A DNA stretch of 52,176 bases, taken from assembly GCA_047974405.1 (NCBI GenBank), contig JBKECI010000037.1, positions 1 through 52,176 on the forward strand, read 5' to 3'. The position numbers and the translations under genes are program-made. Within the stretch, counting starts at the first letter, position 1. Every line of letters starts with the position of its first letter. The notes under the pieces were generated by a model. That model was not told where the DNA came from. It saw only the letters and a program-made list of their open reading frames with translations, and made no database searches. This document shows, one piece after another, positions 43,992 to 51,706 of the stretch. The DNA is from UPXZ01 sp047974405 (GTDB taxonomy: Bacteria; Bacteroidota; Bacteroidia; Bacteroidales; Paludibacteraceae).

Positions 43992-44573
43992 CTAAAATTT
44001 AGAATCTTCGCCAAATAAGCTACCGTCTTCAAAATTCAAATCTCCAAATCCTTCTTCGTCCAACTCTTCTATATCGAAATTCTCATCGCCGTAAAAACTT
44101 TCGTCGTTTGTGGGAATATCTGCCTTTTTGGAGGCTGTAGCTATTACAGTATTCAAATCATCGGTTTCTTCTATCTGCTTTGGAGGTGTCCCTTCTGAAA
44201 CAATACAAACAGGCTCGTCCAAATCTTTTCCCGGGATAATTTCGGTCAGTTCCATAAAAAATGCCCTGTCCGAAATCATATCAAAAACATACAACAACTT
44301 TTGTTTTTCGTCTGTAAGCAATTCGTCCAGCACAGTATCTTCCATTACCAAGTTGTCGTATTCCGAACTTGATTCCATTTCTACCAAGGTTATTTCTTTC
44401 TCCTTTTCCCAGTCGTCGTTGCATATGAAAAACGATGTCATTTGGTTGTTGTCGTAATTTATCGACTCTAAAATACTGTTGTGTAGATCAAGAAAAGATG
44501 CCTCCGAATCAATTTCTATTATGCGGAGAAATTCATCTTTTTCATCAGAAATAATTGTAAATTTAAATATCAT
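43992..44573 (-). CDS. pRiA4b ORF-3-like protein
   Basis: The start was set at ATG 44573 (193 residues), since the longer frame upstream is not coding in character. It starts IFKFTIISDEKDEFLRIIEI, followed by SFLDLHNSILESINYDNNQM then TSFFICNDDWEKEKEITL, the ubiquitin-like fold of the plasmid pRiA4b ORF-3 family (also called IS1096 passenger TnpR-like). The C-terminal part is acidic (DIEELDEEGFGDLNFEDGSL). The family's function is not established. It is 139 bp upstream of miaA in the same direction, a neighbourhood seen in other Bacteroidota as far as I recall. Confidence 0.78.
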   Translation of the reverse strand: MIFKFTIISDEKDEFLRIIEIDSEASFLDLHNSILESINYDNNQMTSFFICNDDWEKEKEITLVEMESSSEYDNLVMEDTVLDELLTDEKQKLLYVFDMISDRAFFMELTEIIPGKDLDEPVCIVSEGTPPKQIEETDDLNTVIATASKKADIPTNDESFYGDENFDIEELDEEGFGDLNFEDGSLFGEDSKF

Positions 44574-44719
44574 ACCCAATAAGTGTTCGTTATTTATAGT
44601 TTTGCGATGTAAAATTACAAATATATTTGATAATGTAAAATAAGAGAGGATAAAATTTGAAAGTTGGGAAAAGTAATTACATATAATTATATGTAAAATA
44701 ATAACATAAGTAAAGTATA

Positions 44720-45055
44720 TCATTTGCAATAAAGGAGGTGAAAATTATCTACATCTTCTTTCGGTTTAGATATAACGCTCATTTTTCGCTTGATTTTTGA
44801 TGATCGGATGATTCGCTCCAAACCATCATTGTTACTTGGCAAAACATCGGAATTTCCTCAACAATCAAAACGAATGGTGCTGGTGTTTGACGATGTTTTT
44901 TGTAAGTGCAAAACTTAATATTCGATGTTTTGCCGTGCCAATACTTCCAATCTGCCCTCAAAATGTTGCTTGTCAATTTGATCGAGAGAGATACTTTTTT
45001 GTTTGTGAATACACTCTCTGAGCAAGTTTGAGCATTTGTTTTGACCAATTTTGAA
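44720..45055 (-). pseudogene. IS66-family transposase C-terminal remnant (multiply frameshifted)
   Basis: On the minus strand three frames together rebuild the IS66 TnpC end: WSKQMLKLAQRVYSQTKKYL near 45050-44990, KNIVKHQHHSF near 44890, and then in another frame DVLPSNNDGLERIIRSSKIK and RKMSVISKPKE (44855-44740), which matches the IS66 signature PPDNNGSERAIRNVKVK before the family's final Glu-region. It ends in TGA at 44720-44722. Several frameshifts and stops make it inactive, and no IS ends or partner orfs are visible. An 89-codon open frame across it (44779-45048) is not the ancestral frame. Confidence 0.7.
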
Positions 45056-45313
45056 CGTGGGTCGAGCCCGTCCTAAAAAAAATGCATCAGATTTTTCAAT
45101 AGTGGTTTACGTAACTGACGGAAAATACAATTGGAATATTGTATAAACTTATTTTTCACATTCAGATTTTCACATTCCTGAATTTATTAAAAGGTTGAAT
45201 GGTTATGTACATTTTATTTCATTTGTTTTTTACATTTTTTAGTATGAACACCTCCAAACAGCTCAAAATAATTAATTAAATTTGTAAACTTTACACATAA
45301 ACAGATAATTGAT

Positions 45314-46540
45314 ATGAACATTACCAACAGATTTTTGAAGTACGTGAGCTTTACCACCACTTCTGATGAAAACACAAAACTTACCCCCAGCACTCCGGGT
45401 CAAATGATTTTTGCACACTATTTGGTCGAAGAGCTAAAATCGATTGGTTTGCAAGAGATTGAACTTGATAAAAACGGATATATTATGGCTACGTTACCAT
45501 CTAATACAGAGAAAAACGTACCTACAATAGGATTTATTTCGCATATGGATACCAGTCCCGATATGAGCGGAAAAAACGTAAAACCACAGATAATAGAAAA
45601 CTATGATGGAAGAGATATTTTGCTCAACGAAGAAAAAGTGATTGTTTTGGAAACCGAAAAATATCCAGAAATACTTTTTTACAAAGGTCAAGACATTATC
45701 ACCACCGATGGCACTACGCTGCTTGGAGCAGATGACAAAGCCGGAATAGCCGAAATCATATCAGCTATGGAATATTTGACAGCACATCCCGAAATAAAAC
45801 ATGGTAAAATTCGTATCGCATTTACCCCCGATGAAGAGATAGGGCAGGGGGCAGACCATTTTGATGTACCTAAATTTGGTGCCGAATGGGCTTACACAAT
45901 GGATGGAGGACAAATTGGAGAACTTGAGTATGAAAACTTTAATGCTGCTTCGGCTAAAGTTACCATCACGGGGCTGAATGTGCATCCAGGATATGCCAAA
46001 GGCAAAATGAAAAATTCGATGCGTATTGCTATGCAATTTGTAAATATGCTCCCGCATAGCGAAACTCCTGAACATACCGAAGAGTATGAAGGTTTCTATC
46101 ATCTGACCAACGTGGAAGGAACGGTAGAAAATACCAAACTTAACTACATCATTCGCGACCATGACAGCGACCGCTTTGAACGTCGCAAAAAGGAGATGCG
46201 ACATTTAGTGAACAAAATCAATACGGAATTTGGAAAAGATACTGCCTATCTCGAACTCAAAGACCAATATTACAACATGCGAGAAAAAATAGAACCTGTG
46301 AGGCATATAGTAGATTTGGCATTTGAAGCTATGAAAGCAAATGATGTGGAACCGCTGGTAAAACCAATACGAGGTGGGACAGACGGAGCCAGACTCTCGT
46401 TTGAAGGGCTCCCCTGTCCTAATATTTTTGCAGGAGGACACAATTTTCACGGACGATTTGAATACCTTCCAATACGCTCAATGGAAAAGGCGATGATGGT
46501 AATCGTAAAAATAGCCGAATTGCTCGAAAAACGTTCGTGA
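45314..46540 (+). CDS. pepT: tripeptide aminopeptidase (peptidase T)
   Basis: The 408-residue M20 metallopeptidase removes N-terminal residues from tripeptides in the cytoplasm. It has the two-zinc site motifs GFISHMDTSPDM (His and Asp), TLLGADDKAGIAEI (bridging Asp), FTPDEEIGQGADHFD (catalytic Glu-Glu) and AYTMDGGQ, with the C-terminal GGHNFHGRFEYLPI supplying the last His. The length is normal. It follows the IS66 remnant by about 260 bp and converges on rplS. No clear promoter was located, apart from TAAATTTG at 45277-45284. Confidence 0.96.
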   Translation: MNITNRFLKYVSFTTTSDENTKLTPSTPGQMIFAHYLVEELKSIGLQEIELDKNGYIMATLPSNTEKNVPTIGFISHMDTSPDMSGKNVKPQIIENYDGRDILLNEEKVIVLETEKYPEILFYKGQDIITTDGTTLLGADDKAGIAEIISAMEYLTAHPEIKHGKIRIAFTPDEEIGQGADHFDVPKFGAEWAYTMDGGQIGELEYENFNAASAKVTITGLNVHPGYAKGKMKNSMRIAMQFVNMLPHSETPEHTEEYEGFYHLTNVEGTVENTKLNYIIRDHDSDRFERRKKEMRHLVNKINTEFGKDTAYLELKDQYYNMREKIEPVRHIVDLAFEAMKANDVEPLVKPIRGGTDGARLSFEGLPCPNIFAGGHNFHGRFEYLPIRSMEKAMMVIVKIAELLEKRS

Positions 46541-46635
46541 ATAGTAAAGGCGGTATCAGCAATAATGTTGTTTTGCTTTATCTCCATCATATATTGAGAG
46601 AGTACTCAGTATCTCTAAATAAGAATTTTCAAAAA

Positions 46636-46673
46636 AAAACCGCCTAAGTCAATTATATGATTTAGACGGTTTT
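46636..46673 (-). terminator. hairpin terminator after rplS
   Basis: A 16-base stem with two mismatches (AAAACCGCCTAAGTCA with TGATTTAGACGGTTTT) followed on the minus strand by a run of T (plus-strand A 46631-46639). Confidence 0.8.
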
Positions 46674-46731
46674 ATACAATATTCTTTTTGTTATTTGTCT
46701 TTTCTCAAAAAGATAAAGATGACGGTAGCTA

Positions 46732-47079
46732 CTATACCCTTCTTTCTTTGATACGGGCTCTTTTACCGGTTCTTTCGCGCAAATAATAGAGTTTGGCTCT
46801 ACGAACCTTTCCGTATTTATTTACGGTAATTTTTTCGATAAACGGACTGTCTAAGGGAAAAATACGCTCTACGCCAACGTTTCCCGACATTTTACGTACG
46901 GTAAATCGCTTAGCACCGCTATGCCCCGATATGCGTATTACATCTCCGCGATACTCTTGAATACGCTCTTTGTTTCCTTCTTTAATTCGATAAGCAACAG
47001 TTACAGTATCTCCGCTTTTGAATTTTGGGTGCGTTTTCTCTACTTTGAATGCTTCCTCGGCAACTTTCATTAAATCCAT
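46732..47079 (-). CDS. rplS: 50S ribosomal protein L19
   Basis: A 115-residue ribosomal protein that sits at the 30S-50S interface. The sequence is canonical: HPKFKSGDTVTVAYRIKEG then RIQEYRGDVIRISG, GVERIFPLDSPFIEKI and VRRAKLYYLRERTGKRARIK. It stands alone, not with rpsP-rimM-trmD as in many bacteria. It has a strong promoter upstream (47171-47201) with a leader of about 85 bases, and a good terminator downstream. Confidence 0.98.
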   Translation of the reverse strand: MDLMKVAEEAFKVEKTHPKFKSGDTVTVAYRIKEGNKERIQEYRGDVIRISGHSGAKRFTVRKMSGNVGVERIFPLDSPFIEKITVNKYGKVRRAKLYYLRERTGKRARIKERRV

Positions 47080-47170
47080 AATGTCGTATTATTTTTTTTA
47101 AGTTGATACTACGCGCAATATTCACAGTATTTGTTTTTTGCTGTCAGAGATTACGCTGAATTTCGGAGTG

Positions 47171-47201
47171 CAAAAGTACGATTTTTTTTTTGTTTTACAA
47201 A
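47171..47201 (-). promoter_or_regulatory. Bacteroidota-type promoter for rplS
   Basis: On the minus strand TTTG (47201-47198), 19 bases, TACTTTTG (47178-47171). It gives a leader of about 85 bases before the rplS ATG. Confidence 0.75.
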
Positions 47202-47303
47202 GTTTTATCTAAACTTTTTTTCCGCATCCTATATCTAAGGTTTTATTGCCCATTCCTGCGGACACAGTCAAACATTAAGTGATAGCAACCATTTTTTACA
47301 TTT

Positions 47304-47594
47304 TTAAAAATATTTTTTTAAACCATTTTTTTTTAGAAAGCCGTTCTCTACTTTCAACTTCCCAATCTGACTGAACAGAGATTCCCAATCCGACGATTTT
47401 TTATCTTTCTTGTCGCTCGATGTGGCAAATAAACTACTGAAACCTTTCATTGCCTGACTACGTCACCCTGAAATCCGAGCGGGTTGCAACTCGTACTCTT
47501 TGGTTAAAATCTCCAAACTCTCGCGCTCTTTGAGCGATTCAAAAACTGCTTTACTCTTAAAATATTCACTGAATTTTCTCCGTGTTACTGACAT
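47304..47594 (-). pseudogene. IS3-family transposase OrfA remnant with in-frame stop
   Basis: A 97-codon minus-strand frame with one internal TGA (47463-47465). It reads SVTRRKFSEYFKSKAVFESL, then KERESLEILTKEYELQPARI, SG, stop, and on with RSQAMKGFSSLF and later FSQIGKLKVENGFLKKN. This is the OrfA plan of IS3-group elements (helix-turn-helix with RRKFSxxFK, YELxPxxISxW, then the leucine-zipper-like KIGxLxVENxFLKK). The stop stands where ISxW has the conserved Trp (TGG to TGA). OrfB and IS ends are absent, so it is a dead fragment. It fills the otherwise empty stretch between rplS and the Cys-rich protein gene. Confidence 0.75.
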
Positions 47595-47702
47595 AAATTT
47601 TTATTGTTAAAGGTACTAATCTAACAACCAGTCCGGATTTTGGAGGGTAGCATAAGTTTGTTTTGATTACCTTACACTCGGGTAAAGATAAAATTTTATA
47701 AA

Positions 47703-47741
47703 AAAAAATCCGAAAACAAATCACTCTGTTTCGGATTTTTT
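47703..47741 (-). terminator. hairpin terminator after the Cys-rich protein gene
   Basis: A 13-bp perfect stem (AAAAAATCCGAAA with TTTCGGATTTTTT, 13-base loop) with T runs on both strands. It lies 54 bases after the stop of the minus-strand gene at 47795. Confidence 0.85.
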
Positions 47742-47794
47742 GATACTGATTTATGTTTCTCGCTATCTCTCTATATAACGACGATTTTTGCAAA

Positions 47795-48088
47795 TTATTT
47801 ATTAGCTGCCGTTTCTCCTTTTGTACACTCTTTTGCTTTGCTTTTACAGCACTCTTTCTTTTCTTGTTTAGCGGTTTCGGCAGTACATTCCTTTTTACAC
47901 TCTGCTTGTTTCGATTTGCATTCTGCTTTGTCTTTTTGACACTCGCTTTTAGCTTTTTCTTTTTGGCAGCAAGTAGAGGTGGCTTTTTGCGTAGCAGTTT
48001 TAGTAGTTGTGTCTTGGGCGGTAGCTATCGAAACCGAAATAAACATTGCAAGCAATGCTATGAATAATTGTTTTGCTTTCATTTTCAA
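47795..48088 (-). CDS. secreted Cys/Lys-rich miniprotein
   Basis: A 97-residue protein with a clear signal peptide (KQLFIALLAMFISVSIATAQ; cleavage near residue 24), followed by a mature part of about 73 residues that is highly charged and holds nine cysteines: 40/41, 50, 57, 64, 68, 80/81 and 88. About a quarter of the mature protein is Lys and another sixth Glu; there are almost no hydrophobic residues, so no ordinary globular core. Two CC pairs and several Cx6C/Cx3C spacings recall metal-binding or disulfide-rich proteins, but I know no named family. It has its own terminator. Start at 48082 is also possible. Confidence 0.75.
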   Translation of the reverse strand: MKMKAKQLFIALLAMFISVSIATAQDTTTKTATQKATSTCCQKEKAKSECQKDKAECKSKQAECKKECTAETAKQEKKECCKSKAKECTKGETAANK

Positions 48089-48836
48089 ATTGTTAAGTGA
48101 GTTAAATTAATAGATTGTTGCAAATATAATATATCCGCTATCAGAAAACGCTCTCTATTTAGAATTATTACAAATTATTAAGTTTTGTACTTTTGCTTGC
48201 TTTTTTGTTTAACAAGATTGTTTGTGGGAGGTAAGTAGATAAAAAGTAGCAAAAAAAAGAACCGCATCGCTACGTGTTGAGAAAATTCCTAATAACAGGA
48301 TTTGAGCCACTAGTTTTCTTTGTAATCTGCTGTTCATCAAAAAAAATGACAAATACCCGAAAGTTGCAGCCCGCCATTGAAAACCGATCGACTCGGTATA
48401 AATTTCTTGTTGAATTTTCCAATCTCTGAGCAATGCGGTCATACAAATGTAGGTATTTTTTTTAAAACATCGTTGTTTTTTGACCAAATATTTTGTTAAA
48501 AAATAAATAATGCCTTTTGGAGCGACTTGCATCCTGTTTTTTAGGTATCAATAGGTCAATATATCATCATTTTTGAGGATTGTGTCTTTCCCTGTATTGT
48601 AGTTATTTTGCCGTTGATTAAATTCTTAAAACAATGAGGCGCTGCCAATTTTATATAATTATGGACACACATTTTCAAAAATCTCCACCTGCATATCAGA
48701 CAGAAAACTTTTCTGTCAGTTCCGTTGTTTCTTTTGATATACAGCGCGCGACAGAGCAATTTTGCAGAAAACACAATGATTATTCGAAGCAACAAAATTT
48801 ATATCAATCTAATTCTATACTACATTGAAAACTTCA
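48089..48836. other. intergenic region without recognisable gene
   Basis: About 750 bases. The largest frame is a 107-codon minus-strand one (48209-48532), and there is a 64-codon plus-strand one (48634-48828); neither resembles a known family in any frame I read. No tRNA or obvious hairpin was found. Given the two IS fossils nearby, it may be degraded mobile or gene sequence. Confidence 0.5.
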
Positions 48837-49175
48837 ATGAAATTGATAAATTCAACTCCGAATGGTCAGATTTTTATCTGCACTTGCCGCAACAGAGTTC
48901 ATTTAGAGTTTGGCAATATTTTTTTTAATCTATCTGTAAACGAATTTAAGAAGTACAGAGAATACGTAAACTCCATAGATTACAAATTTTACATAGACAA
49001 GAATAAAAATGCACAAAATCGCAGAAAACTTCTGTTGCACACAGGTCAACAAGGTAGCTATATGGCTTTGAACGTTGCTGAGTTTTTGGAACTGAAGGGG
49101 TTAATTTCACTCAAACAGAGAACTGGCAAAATAGAAATAAGTACATTTGCATTAGAAAATATAAATTTAAATTAA
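48837..49175 (+). CDS. DUF6686-like protein
   Basis: The 112-residue protein starts at ATG 48837 (an upstream TTG would add four residues). The core VHLEFGNIFFNLSVNEFKKY then REYVNSIDYKFY and NRRKLLLHTGQQGSYMALNV then AEFLELKGLISLK matches the DUF6686 family of Bacteroidota, which has no known function; the phrase HIEFGN near its start is typical. It has no signal peptide or membrane segment. It lies 9 bp upstream of the flavodoxin gene, a pairing I remember from other Bacteroidota, so a redox link is possible but not shown. Confidence 0.75.
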   Translation: MKLINSTPNGQIFICTCRNRVHLEFGNIFFNLSVNEFKKYREYVNSIDYKFYIDKNKNAQNRRKLLLHTGQQGSYMALNVAEFLELKGLISLKQRTGKIEISTFALENINLN

Positions 49176-49184
49176 AAACAAATT

Positions 49185-49682
49185 ATGAATAAAACAGCTA
49201 TTTTTTTCGGTACTTCTACCGGAAATACCGAGAATGCAGCAAAAATAATGGCTGCAAAATTGGGTGCAGATATCTACGATGTAGCAAACAATCCAATTGG
49301 CAAAATTTCTGAATACGAAAAAATAATTTTAGGCTCGTCCACATTAAGCATTGGAGAGTTGCAAGATGATTGGGAAGGGTTTCTTCCCGAACTTGCCAAA
49401 GCAGACTTGACAGGAAAAACCATCGCACTGTTTGGATTGGGAGATGCCTATTCGTACCCCGATAGTTTTGTGGATGCGCTCGGCATCATTTACGAAAAAA
49501 TCAAAAACAAAGGCTGTACAATAGTTGGAGCGGTAGATACCGAAGGGTATAGCTTTGATTTTTCGGCTGGCGTAATAGACGGGAAGTTTGTGGGATTGCC
49601 GCTTGACGACGACAATGAAAGCGAACTTACAAACGAAAGAATAGACAAATGGATTGAAGAAATATCACAAGACTTCAACTAA
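49185..49682 (+). CDS. fldA: flavodoxin
   Basis: A 165-residue FMN electron carrier that replaces ferredoxin when iron is short. The phosphate-binding loop is FFGTSTGNTENAAK (residues 8-21), followed by GSSTLSIGELQDDWEGFLPE (isoalloxazine-contacting 50s loop) and LFGLGDAYSYPDSFVDALGI then YEKIK (90s loop). This is the long-chain type with the extra segment near residue 120-145 (EGYSFDFSAGVIDGKFVGLP). It is co-transcribed with the DUF6686-like gene and followed by a hairpin terminator. Confidence 0.95.
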   Translation: MNKTAIFFGTSTGNTENAAKIMAAKLGADIYDVANNPIGKISEYEKIILGSSTLSIGELQDDWEGFLPELAKADLTGKTIALFGLGDAYSYPDSFVDALGIIYEKIKNKGCTIVGAVDTEGYSFDFSAGVIDGKFVGLPLDDDNESELTNERIDKWIEEISQDFN

Positions 49683-49751
49683 ATTCATCAGGTTTAAAAG
49701 AAGATAAAATAGAAAAGTTTATTTTTACACATAAAAATAATCCAATACAAC

Positions 49752-49796
49752 GTCGTTTTCCAAAACATACAACAGTTTGGGAAACGACAGTTTTTT
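49752..49796 (+). terminator. hairpin terminator after flavodoxin gene
   Basis: GTCGTTTTCCAAAAC pairs with GTTTGGGAAACGAC (one bulge) and is followed by six T (49791-49796). Confidence 0.85.
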
Positions 49797-49893
49797 ATTC
49801 CACGAAACCTCCCGTTTCATAATTTCCCTCTACACAAAAAACAATATATTTTAAAAAAGAACGCCAATATTTCTATATTCTAAAGAAAAGGAC

Positions 49894-49901
49894 TACTTTT
49901 G
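49894..49901 (+). promoter_or_regulatory. probable -7 element for the TPR protein gene
   Basis: TACTTTTG fits TAnnTTTG and lies 32 bases before the start codon; no exact TTG was found at the -33 position (TTTC instead). Confidence 0.45.
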
Positions 49902-49932
49902 TATTCCTAAAAAAATAGAGAAAAAATTTTAT

Positions 49933-50610
49933 ATGGCAAAAAAAACAGAATCTACCGTTTCAGAACTTGAAAGCGTAGGACAAGCCCTGTCAAAATCAGA
50001 GCAATTTATTGAAAAAAACCAAAAACAAATTATCATAACTCTTGGTGCTGTTTTGGTTGTAGTATTAGGCGTTATAGCCTTTAACCATTTTTATTTAAAA
50101 CCACGTGTAGAAACAGCAGCAAACGAAATTTACAAAGCACAAACGTATTTTGCCGTTGATTCGTTCAAGGTAGCACTGGAAGGAGACGGCTCGGCAGATA
50201 TGATAGGATTTAAGGAAATAGCGGCAGATTATGGAATGACTCCGAGTGGAAAACTGGCTAAAGCTTATACCGGAATATGCTATTTTAAATTAGGAAAATA
50301 CCAAGAAGCGATAAAATACCTCACCCAATACGAAGGCAAAGACGAATACTTCAAAACCTCCATTATTGGACTCACCGGAGATGCTTATGCCCAAATGGGA
50401 GACGCAGACAAAGCAGTTGACCATTACAAAAAAGCAGTTGGGATGAAAAACGATTTGGCACCTGTTTATTTAAAAAAAGCGGGAATACTTTACGAAACCA
50501 AAGGTAAATCTAGTGAGGCATTAAAAATGTTCCAACAAATCAAAAACGATTATCCGACAAGCACCCAAGCTGGAGATATAGACAAATATATTGCAAGAGT
50601 CGATAAATAA
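49933..50610 (+). CDS. membrane-anchored TPR protein (YfgM-like)
   Basis: The 225-residue protein has a charged cytoplasmic N-terminus (about 1-32), one membrane helix (IIITLGAVLVVVLGVIAFNH, about 33-52) and an outer part with tetratricopeptide repeats (KLAKAYTGICYFKLGKYQEA, IIGLTGDAYAQMGDADKAVD, VYLKKAGILYETKGKSSEAL). This is the arrangement of YfgM and related ancillary envelope proteins, which act near the Sec translocon as chaperone partners. The helix and repeats are certain; the YfgM-like role is an inference from architecture. It lies 74 bp upstream of ribH. Confidence 0.82.
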   Translation: MAKKTESTVSELESVGQALSKSEQFIEKNQKQIIITLGAVLVVVLGVIAFNHFYLKPRVETAANEIYKAQTYFAVDSFKVALEGDGSADMIGFKEIAADYGMTPSGKLAKAYTGICYFKLGKYQEAIKYLTQYEGKDEYFKTSIIGLTGDAYAQMGDADKAVDHYKKAVGMKNDLAPVYLKKAGILYETKGKSSEALKMFQQIKNDYPTSTQAGDIDKYIARVDK

Positions 50611-50684
50611 TTTAATCTAATTTACATGTAACCAACCCAACCCGCCTGCCAAAAGCAAACGGGATTAATGCTTGGTGTGATATT

Positions 50685-51182
50685 ATGGCCACAGAATTAT
50701 TTACAATAGCAGATTACGATTTGGAGTCGATGCCTGCTAAAGATATTGTCGGAAAGCAGCGTTACGGAATAGTAGTAGCAGAATGGAACTATTCTATTAC
50801 TAAAGTCCTCAAAGAAGGAGCATACGAAACACTTTTGGAAAATGGAGCCATCGAACAAAATATAGACATCATCCATGTTTCCGGAACCATTGAACTGACA
50901 TACGGTGCTAAATTGCTGATGGAACTTGAGAAAAAATACCATGCCATCATCGTATTGGGTTGCGTAATACAAGGAGAAACCCGACACTTCGACTTTGTAT
51001 GCGATAGTATAACGCAAGGTATCACACAGTTGAATCTACGAGAAAAAGGGTGTCCCGTAATATTCGGAGTACTAACAACCGACAATTTGCAACAAGCAAA
51101 GGATAGAGCGGGCGGTATCCATGGCAACAAAGGGAATGAGGCTGCTATAACAGCCATAAAAATGGTCAATATTATTTTGTAG
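50685..51182 (+). CDS. ribH: 6,7-dimethyl-8-ribityllumazine synthase
   Basis: The 165-residue enzyme makes lumazine, the direct precursor of riboflavin, and assembles as a large shell. The substrate-binding blocks are YGIVVAEWNYSITKVLKEGA, HVSGTIELTYGAKLL, the central VLGCVIQGETRHFDFVCDSI with its catalytic His, and CPVIFGVLTTDNLQQAKDRA then GGIHGNKG. Small departures from consensus are EWN instead of the usual RFN and VSG instead of VPG. It follows the TPR gene in the same direction without a visible terminator between them. Its promoter may be shared. No other rib genes are in view. Confidence 0.94.
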   Translation: MATELFTIADYDLESMPAKDIVGKQRYGIVVAEWNYSITKVLKEGAYETLLENGAIEQNIDIIHVSGTIELTYGAKLLMELEKKYHAIIVLGCVIQGETRHFDFVCDSITQGITQLNLREKGCPVIFGVLTTDNLQQAKDRAGGIHGNKGNEAAITAIKMVNIIL

Positions 51183-51205
51183 ATAAAAAAAAATGATTAC
51201 CTTTG
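51176..51205 (+). promoter_or_regulatory. promoter for tRNA-Tyr/tRNA-Gly
   Basis: TTTG (51176-51179), 18 bases, TACCTTTG (51198-51205), 12 bases before the tRNA-Tyr start; the first part overlaps the end of ribH. Confidence 0.65.
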
Positions 51206-51217
51206 CAACCGCAAATG

Positions 51218-51300
51218 GGGCAGTTACCAAAGTGGCCAACTGGGGCTGACTGTAACTCAGCTGTCTTTCGACTTCGGAGGTTCGAATCCTTCACTGCCCA
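51218..51300 (+). tRNA. tRNA-Tyr (GTA)
   Basis: The acceptor stem GGGCAGT pairs with ACTGCCC; the anticodon loop reads CTGTAAC with GTA, and there is a long variable arm as in class II tRNAs. The T loop is GGTTCGAATCC. The 3' CCA is not encoded. Confidence 0.95.
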
Positions 51301-51371
51301 CTATTAAGATTTAGATTCGATTGTGATTACAGTTCATTCTAAATCGGATTTCTAAATTCTTAATTAAATTC

Positions 51372-51444
51372 GCGGAAGTAGCTCAGTTGATAGAGCATTA
51401 GCCTTCCAAGCTGAGGGTCGCGGGTTTGAGCCCCGTCTTCCGCT
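51372..51444 (+). tRNA. tRNA-Gly (TCC)
   Basis: The acceptor stem GCGGAAG pairs with CTTCCGC; the anticodon stem-loop reads TTAGC-CTTCCAA-GCTGA with TCC, T arm GCGGG-TTTGAGC-CCCGT, discriminator T. Probably co-transcribed with tRNA-Tyr; CCA is not encoded. Confidence 0.95.
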
Positions 51445-51452
51445 CTAAAAAG

Positions 51453-51488
51453 AGACGTTGTAAGTTAAAAATTACAACGTCTTTTTTA
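51453..51488 (+). terminator. hairpin terminator after the tRNA pair
   Basis: An 11-bp perfect stem AGACGTTGTAA with TTACAACGTCT, followed by six T. Confidence 0.9.
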
Positions 51489-51654
51489 TTATAGTAGTAG
51501 TTAAATTCAGATAGCCAAAACAAAAAGTTGCCGACAGGATGGCTTGCCCTTTACAATATATCTACAAAATTATAAGATTAAAACTTTACCTCTCAACATT
51601 TTCAAACAATTCCCTGTATTACTCCAAAAAATAATTAACCCATTATCAGGAATA

Positions 51655-51685
51655 TTGCCCAACTTCTCCAATTTGCTTACCTTTG
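51655..51685 (+). promoter_or_regulatory. Bacteroidota-type promoter for uvrA
   Basis: TTG (51655-51657), 20 bases, TACCTTTG (51678-51685); the TTG start of uvrA at 51707 lies 21 bases further on. It supports that start. Confidence 0.7.
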
Positions 51686-51706
51686 CAAATTAAATTAAGA
51701 TCAACA

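Noticed and set aside
44779..45048. Open frame of 89 codons on the minus strand
   Set aside because: It crosses the IS66 remnant in the wrong frames; the conserved IS66 text appears in the other two frames, so it is not a gene.
47566..47793. Open frame of 75 codons on the minus strand
   Set aside because: It is A/T-rich, overlaps the IS3 OrfA start in another frame and the hairpin terminator, and has no family resemblance.
48209..48532. 107-codon minus-strand frame
   Set aside because: No family resemblance in this or neighbouring frames, no signal or membrane pattern, and A/T-rich flanks; listed only as part of the unexplained region.
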